A stretch of DNA of 64,000 nucleotides from the NCBI GenBank assembly GCA_008729055.1, contig SDUX01000006.1:3708842-3772841 (forward strand), given 5' to 3'. A program made the translations under genes and the position numbers. Of this stretch, positions 21,407 through 31,002 are shown piece by piece (within the stretch, counting starts at the first letter, position 1; the number at the start of each line of letters is the position of its first letter). This stretch comes from Pyropia haitanensis. Lineage: Eukaryota > Rhodophyta > Bangiophyceae > Bangiales > Bangiaceae. The notes beneath the pieces were generated by a model that ran no database searches, was not told the DNA's origin, and worked only from the letters and a program-made list of their open reading frames with translations.

Positions 21407-24400
21407 AGGACGCGCGGCGCAGGAAAGCGTCCAACACCTCAGGTGCGTTCGCAAGGTCTTGCTTGGTCAGCCAGGAGTTCTCGCTGACGTCACAGCCTTT
21501 CCACTTGACCAGGTACTGTAGTCGTCCACGGCGCTTTCGTGACCTTATGATGGAGTCGACTTCGTACTCGACAGAACCGTCCGGAAATGCCACCGGAGGC
21601 GGAACGGGAGGAAGTCGGCCATAAGGAACAGCGCGGTACGGCTTCAGCAAGCTCGCATGAAAGGCGTTGTGAACCTTGCGATCGAGCACCGCTTGGGGAA
21701 GATCCAGGCGGAACGTCACATCGTTGATACTCTCAGTGACGCGGTACGGTCCTGAGTACTTGGGCATCAGCTTGCGAGCGCCTTGGAAAGCATCTGGCAT
21801 AAGGTGTTTGGTACTTAGTAGCACCAGATCGTCCACGGCGATCTTGCAAGGTCGGCGATGGCGATTTGCGTACGCCGAGCGCGCCTCATTTGCACTCTTG
21901 ATGGCTGAGATGGCAGTCTCTTGAGCATGTTGGAGACCGCTTAGCCAGTCAGACACTGCAGGCATGCTTGACTCTGAGTTTTCGAGGATGTCCATTGGTA
22001 CCGTCTTAGGTTCGAATCCGTAGTTCAGGAAGAAAGGGGAGTACGTTGTAACAGCATTTGGCGACCGGTTGTAGGCTACTTCGGCAGCAACCAGAAAGAG
22101 GTCCCAATCGCCTTGGTGATGGTTGACAAAGTTTCGCAGGATTTCTTCGATCTTCTTGTTCATGATCTCAGTTTGTCCGTCGGTTTGCGGGTGGTACGCT
22201 GAAGAGGCCTTGATCTTGACCTTGAGAATCTCCGTGAGCGACTGCCAGAAGTTGGAGAAGAAAATGCGGTCCCTGTCGCAGACAACATCAGCTGGGAGTC
22301 CGTGGTGTCGATAGACGTGATCATGGTAGAGCTGAGCTGCGACTGGCGCCGTACAGTCTGGCTTCATAGGGGCGAGGCGAATCATCTTGGAGAGGCGGTC
22401 GACAACGACGTAAATCCCGTTGTGGCCTCTTGGAGTTAGAGGAAGAGGCGTGATAAAGTCCATGGAGACACTTGCCCATCGTTGGCTCGGGGGGTCCAAG
22501 GGTTTGAGGTGACCCAGAGGTGAATGGGTGCTAGCCTTGTTCCGCTGGCACAAATCACATGTTTGTACGTATCTATGGATGTCTTTCCGCATTGTCTTCC
22601 AGTAGTACTTGGAAGAGATAACCTTGGTTGTTTTCTTGACTCCCATGTGCCCTTGGCACGGGACATCATGGTAGTCGTGGAGTAGTCTTTGGCGTAGAGC
22701 ACCGACGGGGATACACGTACGGTCACCTCGTTTCAACAACCTCATGTGTAGCCGGTAGGGAGATACCGGGTCTTTGACTAGGTCGGCAAACTCGGGGTCC
22801 GCGTCGTACTCTTGTCTTAAGGTGGCAAGGTCTTGATCACTTTGGTTGATGGTCATGAGGTTGTTGATTTCAGTTTTCTTGGGGAGTTCTTCAATGGTCT
22901 TGGTCAGCACGCGACTAAGAAGGTCTTGATTGGGGGCGTGCTTGTCGGGAGCATCTTGTGGCTGCCTGGAAAGGGCATCAGCCACGGGGTTCGAAGTGCC
23001 CTTGATTGGGACAATCTTGAACTGGAACTGGTCCAGGAACTCCAGCCACTTGACTTGGCGATCGTTCAGCTTCTCTTGGGTGCTTAGGTATCTCAGGGAC
23101 TCATGGTCGGTGTGGACCTCAAAGGGTCTTCCGTAGAGGTAGCAGCGCCAATGCCGGATAGCTTGTACGACTGCAAGCAGTTCTCTTTCACGAATGCTGT
23201 AGCGCTGCTCGTGGATGTTGAGGGTTAACGAGAAGTACGCCACTGGACGCCGTCCGCGTCCATCATCTTGCTCAAGGACTGCGCCCACAGCATACCCGCT
23301 GGCATCTGTAGACACGTAGATTGGGTATCTCTTGTCGAAAGGCCTTAGCACCGGTGCGCTTGTCGTTAGGTCCTGCAGCTGCTCAAAGGCTTTCTGGGCG
23401 TCGGGTGTCCACTCGAAGTCGACATTCCCAGTCAGCCTCGTTAGCGGCGTAGCTACGGCAGCCATTCCCTTGATGAATCTTCGATAGAAGTTGACCATAC
23501 CGAGGAAAGATTGTACATCCTTTTTGCTCCTCGGTGTTGCCCACGTACGGATGGCTTGGACCTTGTAGTCTTCCATAGAGAAGCCTTTCTCGGAGATGAC
23601 GTGGCCAAGGTAGTCCACAGTAGTTCGAGCGAACTGGCACTTGCTCAGCTTGGCGTAGAGCTTGTGTTCTCGTAATTTCTCGAGTGCTAATCGTAGGTGC
23701 TTGAGGTGATCGTCGTAAGTTTCGCTGTAGACTAGGATGTCGTCGAGGTAGACACAGATGAAGTCGTACAGATAGGGTCGGAAGACATCGTTCATTAGGT
23801 TCATGAAGACCGCGGGTGCATTTGTCAGACCAAAGGGTACGACGGTGAACTCATAGAATCCGTACTTGGTTCGAAACGCCGTCAAAGGTATTGTTTCTGG
23901 GTCAAGGCGAATCTGGTGATAGCCAGAGCGGAGGTCGATCTTTGTAAAGTACTTGGCCTTTCGCAGTTGGTCAAAGATGTCGTCGATGCGTGGTAGTGGG
24001 TACGCGTTCTTGATAGTAGCCTTGTTCAGGGCCCTGTAGTCGATGCACATTCGCCAGCCACCGTCCTTCTTCGCCGCAAAGAGGACGGAAGAGCCCCACG
24101 GTGAGGTGCTTGGTTGGATGAATCCCTTCCTTATGAGGCCGGCCAGTTGAGTCTTGAGTTCTTCGAGCTCCCATTCGGCTAGTCGGTAAATTCCGCTACG
24201 ACGCGGTTGGGCGTCATCGGTCAGCTTGATGCTGAATTTGTGACTGCGCTCAGGAGGGAGTCCGTCGGGGAGCTCGTCTGGGAAGACGTCAGCGTACTCT
24301 TTGAGAATCTCTTGAACTTCTTTCTTGTCTTCGCCTTGTCCCATCGTAATGGCGTTAATGTCGAAGGTGCTAGAGGGATCTTCCGACTGCAGGTAGATGG

Positions 24401-24941
24401 CAAAAACAGGGCACCTTTGAACGAGGTCCCGAGCAAGGCGTTGCCGACTGATCAGAGCTTCGGGCTTCTTGAGGGAGGCAGTGATAGAAATGTTCTTGTG
24501 GTTGAACTTGAAGGAGATCTTGTTTTTCTTGTTGTTGATTTTGGCGTCCTTGTCATCGCGCCACTTCTTTCCCAGGATGAGGTCGTACGCGCTCATTTCA
24601 CAAACAGCAAACCGAAGTCGCTCTTGGTACGGTCCGATGTGAATCTCAAGAGGGTCAACGGTTTCAGCGAGGACATGGGAGCGGCCATCGGGCATGCTTG
24701 CCGCGAAGTCCGTTCCTTTCGTTTTCACATGCAAGGAGGTAACGAGGCGCCTTGAGACGACGTTGATGGGAGATCCGTCGTCGAACAGCACCTTAACAGC
24801 TTTTCCATTGACAGAAGCAGTAGAAAGCAGAAGCCCGAGTCGCGGGCCTTCAAATGGTGACGACATATTTTCAGGAACCGAAGGAGCGTCTTTCACAGAT
24901 GTTAAGGATTGTTGCTGCTTCAGTTCCGCTGGCCTTTTGGG
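21405..24941 (-). CDS. pol: Element C Pol polyprotein with C-terminal chromodomain
   Basis: Read by -1 shift from gag; the pol frame is open from the heptamer. The protease carries DDGS (24771-24785) where DSGA or DTGA is usual, with hydrophobic flanks intact. Reverse transcriptase has FICVYLDD (YLDD at 23739-23750). RNase H has [13 protein letters not shown] and TDHESLRYL. Integrase has the HHCC finger ([14 protein letters not shown] between the His and Cys pairs), catalytic [13 protein letters not shown] and GQTEIMN, and a GPY module (SGPYRV). The protein ends in a chromodomain ([16 protein letters not shown], about 21420-21570). Such chromodomains are thought to guide integration to marked chromatin. 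No stops are seen. Confidence 0.93.
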   Translation of the reverse strand, partial: PKRPAELKQQQSLTSVKDAPSVPENMSSPFEGPRLGLLLSTASVNGKAVKVLFDDGSPINVVSRRLVTSLHVKTKGTDFAASMPDGRSHVLAETVDPLEIHIGPYQERLRFAVCEMSAYDLILGKKWRDDKDAKINNKKNKISFKFNHKNISITASLKKPEALISRQRLARDLVQRCPVFAIYLQSEDPSSTFDINAITMGQGEDKKEVQEILKEYADVFPDELPDGLPPERSHKFSIKLTDDAQPRRSGIYRLAEWELEELKTQLAGLIRKGFIQPSTSPWGSSVLFAAKKDGGWRMCIDYRALNKATIKNAYPLPRIDDIFDQLRKAKYFTKIDLRSGYHQIRLDPETIPLTAFRTKYGFYEFTVVPFGLTNAPAVFMNLMNDVFRPYLYDFICVYLDDILVYSETYDDHLKHLRLALEKLREHKLYAKLSKCQFARTTVDYLGHVISEKGFSMEDYKVQAIRTWATPRSKKDVQSFLGMVNFYRRFIKGMAAVATPLTRLTGNVDFEWTPDAQKAFEQLQDLTTSAPVLRPFDKRYPIYVSTDASGYAVGAVLEQDDGRGRRPVAYFSLTLNIHEQRYSIRERELLAVVQAIRHWRCYLYGRPFEVHTDHESLRYLSTQEKLNDRQVKWLEFLDQFQFKIVPIKGTSNPVADALSRQPQDAPDKHAPNQDLLSRVLTKTIEELPKKTEINNLMTINQSDQDLATLRQEYDADPEFADLVKDPVSPYRLHMRLLKRGDRTCIPVGALRQRLLHDYHDVPCQGHMGVKKTTKVISSKYYWKTMRKDIHRYVQTCDLCQRNKASTHSPLGHLKPLDPPSQRWASVSMDFITPLPLTPRGHNGIYVVVDRLSKMIRLAPMKPDCTAPVAAQLYHDHVYRHHGLPADVVCDRDRIFFSNFWQSLTEILKVKIKASSAYHPQTDGQTEIMNKKIEEILRNFVNHHQGDWDLFLVAAEVAYNRSPNAVTTYSPFFLNYGFEPKTVPMDILENSESSMPAVSDWLSGLQHAQETAISAIKSANEARSAYANRHRRPCKIAVDDLVLLSTKHLMPDAFQGARKLMPKYSGPYRVTESINDVTFRLDLPQAVLDRKVHNAFHASLLKPYRAVPYGRLPPVPPPVAFPDGSVEYEVDSIIRSRKRRGRLQYLVKWKGCDVSENSWLTKQDLANAPEVLDAFLRRAS

Positions 24942-25798
24942 CAGTCCTTAGCCATGTGTCCTTTCTCGCGACAGCGAAGGCAGAGACCCTCGCGCATGCA
25001 GCGCTGGCGTTCGTCTGGCGTCAGCTTTTCGATCTTGATGCTGGAAATGTCCATCGGGACAACGCCCATCGTCGGTGGCTTGCCAGAAGTGCTGTTAACA
25101 TTGCTGGTGATACGGGACACTCCAGCCTTGGCCGCTTCCACGCGCAGGGCGTCCGTCATCAGTGATTCAAGATCGGTGTACGTCTTGAGGCACAGTGCCT
25201 GCCAGATGTCGCGCTTCAGGCCTCGGCTATAGCGGTCGATCTTTTCCGCTTCGGTGATGTCCGGGATGTCCAAGAGGACGCTCAGGAAAGTCCTGTTGAA
25301 CGTCCCGACGTCCTTGATTTGGCGCCATGAGTGCAGCTTGTCCCGCGCCGCCTGCGTTTTGTTCAGAGGGCTGAAGCGACGGATGAGCGCAGCCCGAAAG
25401 GTAGCCCAGTCGGGGACCGCCGTCGTCCGACTGTAGGTATGCCACCAGGTGAACTCTTCACCGTCCAGGTAGGTGCAGGCGATCCGACACGCTTCGTCAG
25501 GGTCAGTCAGTCGCACATATGAGTCCATGTGCGAGCACCATGCTTCAATTGTCCCGGGCTTGCCAGAGAACAGCGCGGGCTTATTCGGCCTCGCAGTCGT
25601 CGCGCCTCCACTCGAGGCCTTAGCCTTGGCGTCGGACAGCTGTTTCTTGGCGTCCGCCAATTCAACCTTATGAGCCTCGAGCTCGGCGCTCATCTGCGAG
25701 ACGAACGCTGTAAGTTGATTCCATGACTCCGCGGAGGGTGCGGTTGACGCCGTTCCCGGATTAATCGGGCTTACAGTCGCAGGATTCGGGGGGTCCAT
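24920..25798 (-). CDS. gag: Element C Gag protein
   Basis: This is a 292-codon ORF from the ATG at 25796-25798. The frame is open further upstream, but the protein-like sequence starts here (MDPPNPATV). A coiled coil ([20 protein letters not shown]) precedes the capsid-like region, typical of chromovirus Gag ([33 protein letters not shown]). A zinc knuckle [14 protein letters not shown] lies near the end. The pol frame begins within the last codons. Confidence 0.93.
   Translation of the reverse strand: MDPPNPATVSPINPGTASTAPSAESWNQLTAFVSQMSAELEAHKVELADAKKQLSDAKAKASSGGATTARPNKPALFSGKPGTIEAWCSHMDSYVRLTDPDEACRIACTYLDGEEFTWWHTYSRTTAVPDWATFRAALIRRFSPLNKTQAARDKLHSWRQIKDVGTFNRTFLSVLLDIPDITEAEKIDRYSRGLKRDIWQALCLKTYTDLESLMTDALRVEAAKAGVSRITSNVNSTSGKPPTMGVVPMDISSIKIEKLTPDERQRCMREGLCLRCREKGHMAKDCPKGQRN
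24935..24941 (-). promoter_or_regulatory. Putative -1 frameshift heptamer of element C
   Basis: On the minus strand CCCAAAA sits in register (C CCA AAA) in the zinc-knuckle codons, five codons before the gag stop. A -1 slip at this site leads directly into the pol frame, and an upstream stop in that frame (TAA a few codons earlier) means the shift must occur about here. I see no strong stem just downstream, so the signal is less complete than in B or D. Confidence 0.65.
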
Positions 25799-26162
25799 TG
25801 CGTCCTGGGTGAGGTCCGCAACAATCAAATTAACCCAACAGATCCGGTTTGACTTACTCCGGCAGAGCACGGGGCAAGTCTTATAAGATGTGCAAGTTAA
25901 TTTGACCAAGCAAAATAGTGCTGCACTAGCTCTGGACAAGCGTGGCCGTCGTGGCTACCACGTTTCCAAAGATGGACAACACTATTTGATAAGTCACAAG
26001 CGATGCGATGAAGCAGAATTCGAAGACTCAAATCACGCAATCGGATTTTCCCGCCGGCCGCCGCGCACGGGCCCGAGTCGGGTCGTGCCGGATTTCCACG
26101 CGGGGGGATCAAAGGGGGAAAATCGCGTCTCTTGCACAGATCCTGGGGGGTGTTGCGAGGTG

Positions 26163-26801
26163 TCAGTCGGTGCGGCGCGCCAGCGTGCGGTGGTGATCCT
26201 TGCCACGCTGGTGGCGTTCGAAGTGCTCGACCGTCTCAAATTCGCGATCGCACACGTCGCAACGAGGGCGGGTCGCTGGACGGTTGACCGTATTGCGGTG
26301 GCGCCGCGACCAGCGATGGTCGCGCAGCACTGTCAGGCTGTTGCAACGCACACCGCACGGCTTGCAAACGTATTTGCCCTTGGGGATGGTCTTGGCGATC
26401 CGGCGCTGCTCTCGCTGCTCTGCTGCGCGCGCGGTCGTCGGTCGGATGTGGCCGATTCGTGGGGCCGGCGGCGCGATGTAGCGCCGGGCCGGATCCTGCG
26501 CGGGCAGCAGCAGGCGCCGGTTGGCTGGGACCGCCGGTCCTGACGTGGCCGGGCCCTTACCCTTGCGCGAGAGGGGGGGCTTGGATGCGGCTGGCGCCGC
26601 CGATGCGGCCGTCGCCGCCACAGAGGATGACGTGGATGCGCCCGCCGGGGTGCCACGTGCCGCCGCGGTGTCGCGCGCCGCCGCGGTGCCGCGCGCCGCC
26701 GGGGTGCCGCGCGCCGTCGGGGGGCGCGCCGTCGCCGCCGAGGAAGTCGGGGCGTCCGCCAACGCCGAGGAAGAAAATTCCGAACCTGATTTGGCACTCA
26801 C
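26163..26801 (-). CDS. Accessory ORF of element C: double C2H2 zinc-finger protein
   Basis: This is a 212-codon ORF between the 5' LTR and gag, same strand. The N-terminal half is Ala/Ser/Thr/Pro-rich with short degenerate repeats (ARGTPA-like). The C-terminal 70 residues hold two C2H2 fingers with identical spacing C-x2-C-x12-H-x5-H: C146, C149, H162, H168 and C181, C184, H197, H203. The H-x5-H spacing is that of the U1/matrin/JAZ class, which often binds double-stranded RNA. A basic tail follows. Such an ORF upstream of gag is not a standard Ty3/gypsy component. It could bind element RNA or DNA. A captured host exon is the alternative. Confidence 0.8.
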   Translation of the reverse strand: MSAKSGSEFSSSALADAPTSSAATARPPTARGTPAARGTAAARDTAAARGTPAGASTSSSVAATAASAAPAASKPPLSRKGKGPATSGPAVPANRRLLLPAQDPARRYIAPPAPRIGHIRPTTARAAEQREQRRIAKTIPKGKYVCKPCGVRCNSLTVLRDHRWSRRHRNTVNRPATRPRCDVCDREFETVEHFERHQRGKDHHRTLARRTD

Positions 26802-27020
26802 TGGGTTTCGACAATCAGTCGACCAAAAGAAAAAAAACCGTGACAGGGGCCACCAGGGCAGTGTCAGGGCAGTGTTCTTTCGGTGTGATTCGTGGAACCC
26901 GCTGCGTTCGTATTACAATGCCCGAGGCACGCCGAACACAGGGGGCAGCACGAGTGCACAAACACAGGGAGGGCCAAATCCAGGACGGAATCGCAACGTC
27001 ACCGCCAAGAGGAAGTCAAA

Positions 27021-27036
27021 CTATCTGAAGCTACCA
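27021..27036 (-). other. Element C primer-binding site
   Basis: On the minus strand TGGTAGCTTCAGATAG begins two bases after the 5' LTR end, starting with TGG as expected for pairing with a tRNA CCA end. It differs from the site used by A, B and D. The tRNA is not identified. Confidence 0.7.
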
Positions 27037-27038
27037 CA

Positions 27039-27898
27039 TGTGAGGCACCACCCACACACGGGCAGCCCTCAACGTACTGGCGCCGGTGTCAGCAACCCGT
27101 GCACCAATGAGGATGCCGGGCGCGGGGAAGGTGACGGGTGGGATGACGGTGATGGGGGTGGGGAAGAGGATGGGCGTGACGTCGGTGAGGGTCGAGGGGG
27201 TCGAAGGTAAAGGAGGTCTTTGTGTCTCTGTCTGTTGTTCTCCCCCGAGGTCTCTCCCGGTGGCGCCCACACTCACGCATTATATACCCCCAGGGGGGCA
27301 CCCAGGGTGCCCCAAAGCATGCAATTGCCCGTCGTGCCGGTGGACGGCACCAAAGCTCTCAAAACAAAGCATGGGCTCTCAGAACAAAGCAAGGGTGGGC
27401 GTGTGCGCCCCAAGGCGCCCCACCAGAAAGCCCCAAACGGGGGGGGGACGGTGTGCGGCGCTCGTAGCGCCGCGCGGCTGGCCCCACGCGCCATTCGACC
27501 CGAAAAGCCTCAGAGGCGTGTAAGCAGACGCCAGTCTTCGGGTCGAATATCTCCCGTGGGTCAGCAAGTCTTGTCGCTCCCATTGGTCCACGGGGAGATT
27601 GTTCCGGCTTGCTGACGCGTCAGAGATGTGGCTCGTCTTTTGGTCCGTTAGTCCGTTGATCCGTTGGAGACTGTACCCGTCGGCAGATGAGTCAGGGTAG
27701 TGTCGGTTAGCCAATCCGCGGCTCCCGTGCTGACCGTCCGTTAGTAGTAGATTATCGGACGGACACCGCGGCATGCCCCAGATTACTTTGGAGTTGATGC
27801 GTCTTGGAAGGAGTTGGCTGAGAAGGACAGGGAAGGAGAGGCCCCAGTCCTTATCCCCTAGGCTCCAGTCTTGGGGATTTAAGGGGCATATCCTTACA
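27039..27898 (-). repeat. Element C 5' LTR (right copy)
   Basis: An 860-bp copy of 20531-21393. On the minus strand GGGGTATATAATGCG (TATA at 27279-27286) is the likely promoter of the genomic RNA. The LTR is followed on the minus strand by the primer site. Confidence 0.96.
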
Positions 27899-29924
27899 CC
27901 CGGGGCGTCTTCGTCCCCGCTTGTGGCCCAACGACGTTGTGCCTCCGCCGCCGCCTCTTGCTGCGCCGCGAACGCCGTAGCGCGCTCGCGGGCCGCGCGG
28001 GCAGCCTCGGAGGCGTGCTCCGCTGCCGCTGCCTCGGCCGCCTTCTCGGCGGCCGTTGCCGCAGCAGCCGCCTGAGCCGCCGCAGCATGCGCCGCCGCAT
28101 CGTCGTCTTGTCGACGACGATCCGCGTCCGCCGCCGGGACGCCCGCGGCCCCTGACGGTGACGCGGCGGTAGGCCCGCCCGCCCTCGGCCCGGACGAGGG
28201 GCCCGCCGCCCCCCCGGCCCCGATGGGCTCCCCAAGCGGATCCTCCCGACGGGGGGAAGGGGGCACGGAAGCCGGCCGCCCACCGAAGCGGCCCGCGTTA
28301 AGCCGGTCGGCGTCCCGCCGACCTGCGGCGGCGTCGCGAGAGGGACCCGCGGACGACCCACGCTGGGCGCGTGCGCGGGCCGCTGCCTGCGCTGCGCGGT
28401 TGGCAGCGCGAGCGCGCTGCCGCCCCTCTTCCCGCTCCTCCTGCTCCGCCGCCCTTGCCGCCTCCAACCGCTCCTCCGCCCGCATCGCGCTCTCGCGCAA
28501 CGCCTCTTGGCGCCGCCCACGGGAGATGCTCAAGGAGTGCGCGAACCTCGTCGTCGGCGCCCGCGCCGACGTCGGGCCACCCGTTGTCTTCGCACCCGCC
28601 GAAGGGGGGGCGTCGCCGCCATCCACGTCGATGGGCGCCTCCGCGCCCCCTGACGCGTTGAGGTCCGGGCGACGTAGGGGACCGTCGCCCTCCAACTCGT
28701 CGGCCTTGGGGAAGCCCGTTAGGCATTCCAGGGCCGCGAACCCGTACTCCTGGTCCGGCGTGTACTGGACCAGCACCTCCCGGGCGGCGTCCCCCACTCC
28801 CCCAACGTCCACCCACGCGGTGACGTGCGACCAGGGGAACGCCAAGGCCCCCGTGACGCACCGACTGAAGGCCAAGGCGGACCCAGGGGCGACCTCTCTT
28901 GGAGATCGTCCAACGGCAACCGGGAGAAGTGCTCAAGCAGGGTGCGCTTCAAGCGCACCAGCACTCCCCGCTCCCGGAGGGCTTGGAACCAGACGGCGGC
29001 GTAGTCGAGCACCATCTCCGTGGACACTATGGTCCACGCGACGTGGCTTGCGTCCTCAAGGTAGGAGTACACGTACTCCGCCAACAAGGGCATGGCCGGA
29101 GGGGAGCTCAAGCCCGCGTCCACGAACAACTCGGGCAGGGGCACGAGTTCCTCAGCCGCCGCGGGTCGGGTGGCATCTAACCACTCAGCCCACAAGGGGC
29201 AGAGGAACCCGCAGGCCGTCGCCACCACTTGGCGACGGCTGACGATGCTGGACGGACGGCGGCGGCCGGCTAGGTAGCCCCCGCCGCGCACCGACATGTC
29301 CATGTCGACCGGGCAGCTCTCCGAGTACGACACCGTGGCGTGGTGTCGTAGGAGGGCACTCAACCCGACGAGGGCGGCCCGCGTAGCGGATGTCGGGGTG
29401 TACATCATGTCCAACCCCTCGTAGAGATCCCCCTCTACGAAGCGGGCCCGAGGCCACTCCCGCCGCAGGCGGTCGAACGCCAGCGCGGCCGCGTGCACCG
29501 GGGAGGAGTGCCGCCGCTCGTAGTGCTTGCACGCTACGAAGAAGAGGTTGCGCACCCACGGCTGCAGCCCCTCCTCGCGCGTCTCTTGACGGAGCACCTC
29601 GTTGGCAAACGCCAACGCCATGAAGGTGACCGCCTGCACGCCCGGCTGCCCCGTGGACGGAATGCCGTGCACGTCATGTAGGCGCACGCTGTCGTACGTG
29701 GCGACGTGACCCGAGGTCGTCACGTCGACGAACCGGTCCGGGAGCGCCCACCCGGCCTCGGCCACACGGCGGAGGCACGCACGATGATGCTCGCGGGCGA
29801 CGCGCAGCAGCTCCGCGTTGATGAACGCCGGCGACATGAACCCCGGTCGGGGCACCCACTCCGACAAGGGGCGGAAGACGATCTCCCCCGCCATGCCGCT
29901 GCGCCACCGGTGCGGTACCGGCAT
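27899..29924 (-). CDS. Element B antisense ORF, N-terminal part
   Basis: ATG at 29922-29924; an in-frame alternative is MAGEIVF at 29894. The ORF starts 68 bp from the 3' LTR and runs against gag-pol. About 340 residues of mixed helical, non-repetitive protein come first (AFINAELLRVAREHHRACLR, YVYSYLEDASHVAWTIV). Near 28890-28905 the protein-like reading changes frame by one base. It resumes as AWVDVGGVGDAARE and QEYGFAALECL, then an Ala/Arg/Glu-rich helical stretch to 27899, where C is inserted. Element A encodes a homologue (45275-46410). No transmembrane segment or known domain is recognised. The frame change may be a mutation, an assembly error or a real frameshift. Confidence 0.72.
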
Positions 29925-29992
29925 CGTCCGTCAACACGACGGACGAAGCAACTTGGTCGCCGAGGGACGGCGACAAGCTAACACGGGGGGTA

Positions 29993-30634
29993 TGTGGCAT
30001 ATATACGCCTGGGGGGCGCGCAGGGGCCGTCCACGGCTAAGTGGACGGCACGCGCCGCAGCCCCACGGGCGGCCACACCCGCCGAGGGCGTCGTTGCGAC
30101 CCCTCTCCCCGACCCCTGTAAAAGGGTCGGGCGGCGCACCGGGCCCGAACGGTCGCGTCACGGGTGGGGCTAGCCCCCCCCCTAGGTCGCTTGTGATTGG
30201 GTCGAAGGCGTGCGCCGGCGGGCGATCCTTCGACCCGAAGGACAGCTCCCGGGCCGGGGGAGGACGGCCGCGGGAGCTGGATCGAGTACTCCCTGTGACG
30301 ATCGATAGGATCGACCTATCGATTGTGGTACGCCCTTTCGGGGGGTACTCACCAATTTCGCATGCATTTATCGTCTTGGAGGGATTTCGCTTCTATTTCT
30401 TAGGACAGGTCGACCCTGCCCGGTCGACCTGTCCGATCGAGGGTTGTGGCGGGCGCGCGCGTGCCTCTTCTGGGCACGCGACGGCGTTCTCGCCCCGCTC
30501 CTCCCTGCTCGTCAGGTCTAAACGTATCCTTCTTCGTCCCGCTTACTTGCCATAGTCTTGGCACTGCGGTTACGGGTTTGTGCGTCAAACCTCCCCCCTG
30601 ATTACGGTACCCTGTGGACACCCGACTTGCCACA
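29993..30634 (+). repeat. Element B 3' LTR
   Basis: Copy of 12229-12871, with one substitution (CAATTATC versus CATTTATC) and one fewer C in a run. The preceding polypurine stretch is short (GGGGGG just before TATGTGG). The hairpin ladder is preserved; for example the 13-bp arms lie at 30403-30434. Confidence 0.95.
29998..30007 (-). promoter_or_regulatory. TATA-like motif upstream of the B antisense ORF
   Basis: On the minus strand CGTATATATG lies at the outer edge of the 3' LTR, about 75 nt before the antisense start codon. That spacing would give a start site 25-30 nt downstream and a short leader. The motif is suggestive only, as it is also simply the first bases of the LTR. Confidence 0.45.
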
Positions 30635-31002
30635 CCGCCCAGATGTATTGGGTTGGAGCTAACAAGCTACGCCAGTCCATACGGCCTCCTCGTGCCCACC
30701 TGACAAAGGTCAGCCTGATTGGCGAGTCGTCCACGTCGCACCAGACGGGGTGTACGGTCGACCGTCCCTTCCCGGACCAGCGACCCCGCCCGGGTCCTTC
30801 TCCACCGTCGTCGCCACGGCCTACGGCCGACGTGTGCTTCAACTTCCGAAAGCATGGGCATTGGTCACTCGAATGCGCGGAGCCTCTCCGCCCAGGCCTG
30901 CGCCGTGGTCAACCTACGCACAATGTACAAGCGGTTGTTGAGGACGACTCTGTCGAAGACCCAGCTATGGCTCTTGCCGACGAGCATTGGGCAAAGAACT
31001 AG
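30635..31002 (+). pseudogene. gag: Element A gag, 3' portion
   Basis: Resumes A gag in frame after element B, starting in the capsid-like region (QMYWVGANKLRQS, aligned with QIYWTGVQKVK of B). The zinc knuckle reads CFNFRKHGHWSLEC, so its second cysteine has become Phe. The frame ends at TAG 31000-31002. The GGGAAAC slippery site of B is not preserved; the equivalent position reads GGGCAAAGAAC. Confidence 0.85.

Larger units (their letters stand above)
20531..27898 (-). mobile_element. Element C: chromovirus (Ty3/gypsy) with a zinc-finger ORF before gag
   Basis: LTRs at 20531-21393 and 27039-27898 with duplication CCCGG (20526-20530 and 27899-27903). It is inserted in the antisense ORF of B and oriented on the minus strand. 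Minus-strand order: LTR, primer site (27021-27036), zinc-finger ORF, gag, -1 shift, pol ending in a chromodomain, polypurine tract, LTR. The LTRs differ at roughly six bases plus two indel sites. All frames are open, so it may be or recently have been active. Confidence 0.97.
12229..30634 (+). mobile_element. Element B: Ty3/gypsy retrotransposon with Dam-like domain and antisense ORF
   Basis: Bounded by LTRs 12229-12871 and 29993-30634. It is flanked by the target duplication CCGCC (12224-12228 and 30635-30639), inside gag of A. Without the nested element C it is about 11.0 kb. The order is LTR, primer site, leader, gag, -1 frameshift, pol (PR-RT-RNaseH-IN-chromodomain-Dam-like), convergent antisense ORF, LTR. 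The two LTRs differ by one substitution and one base in a C-run by my comparison. It is therefore a young insertion whose gag-pol looks intact. Confidence 0.97.

Noticed and set aside
22007..22021. GGTTCGAATCC, a tRNA T-arm-like motif
   Set aside because: It lies inside the C pol coding sequence (YGFEPKT on the minus strand) with no acceptor stem or D arm around it.
19592..29924. Envelope-like third ORF in element B
   Set aside because: The ORF is on the opposite strand and has no signal peptide, transmembrane segment or glycoprotein features.
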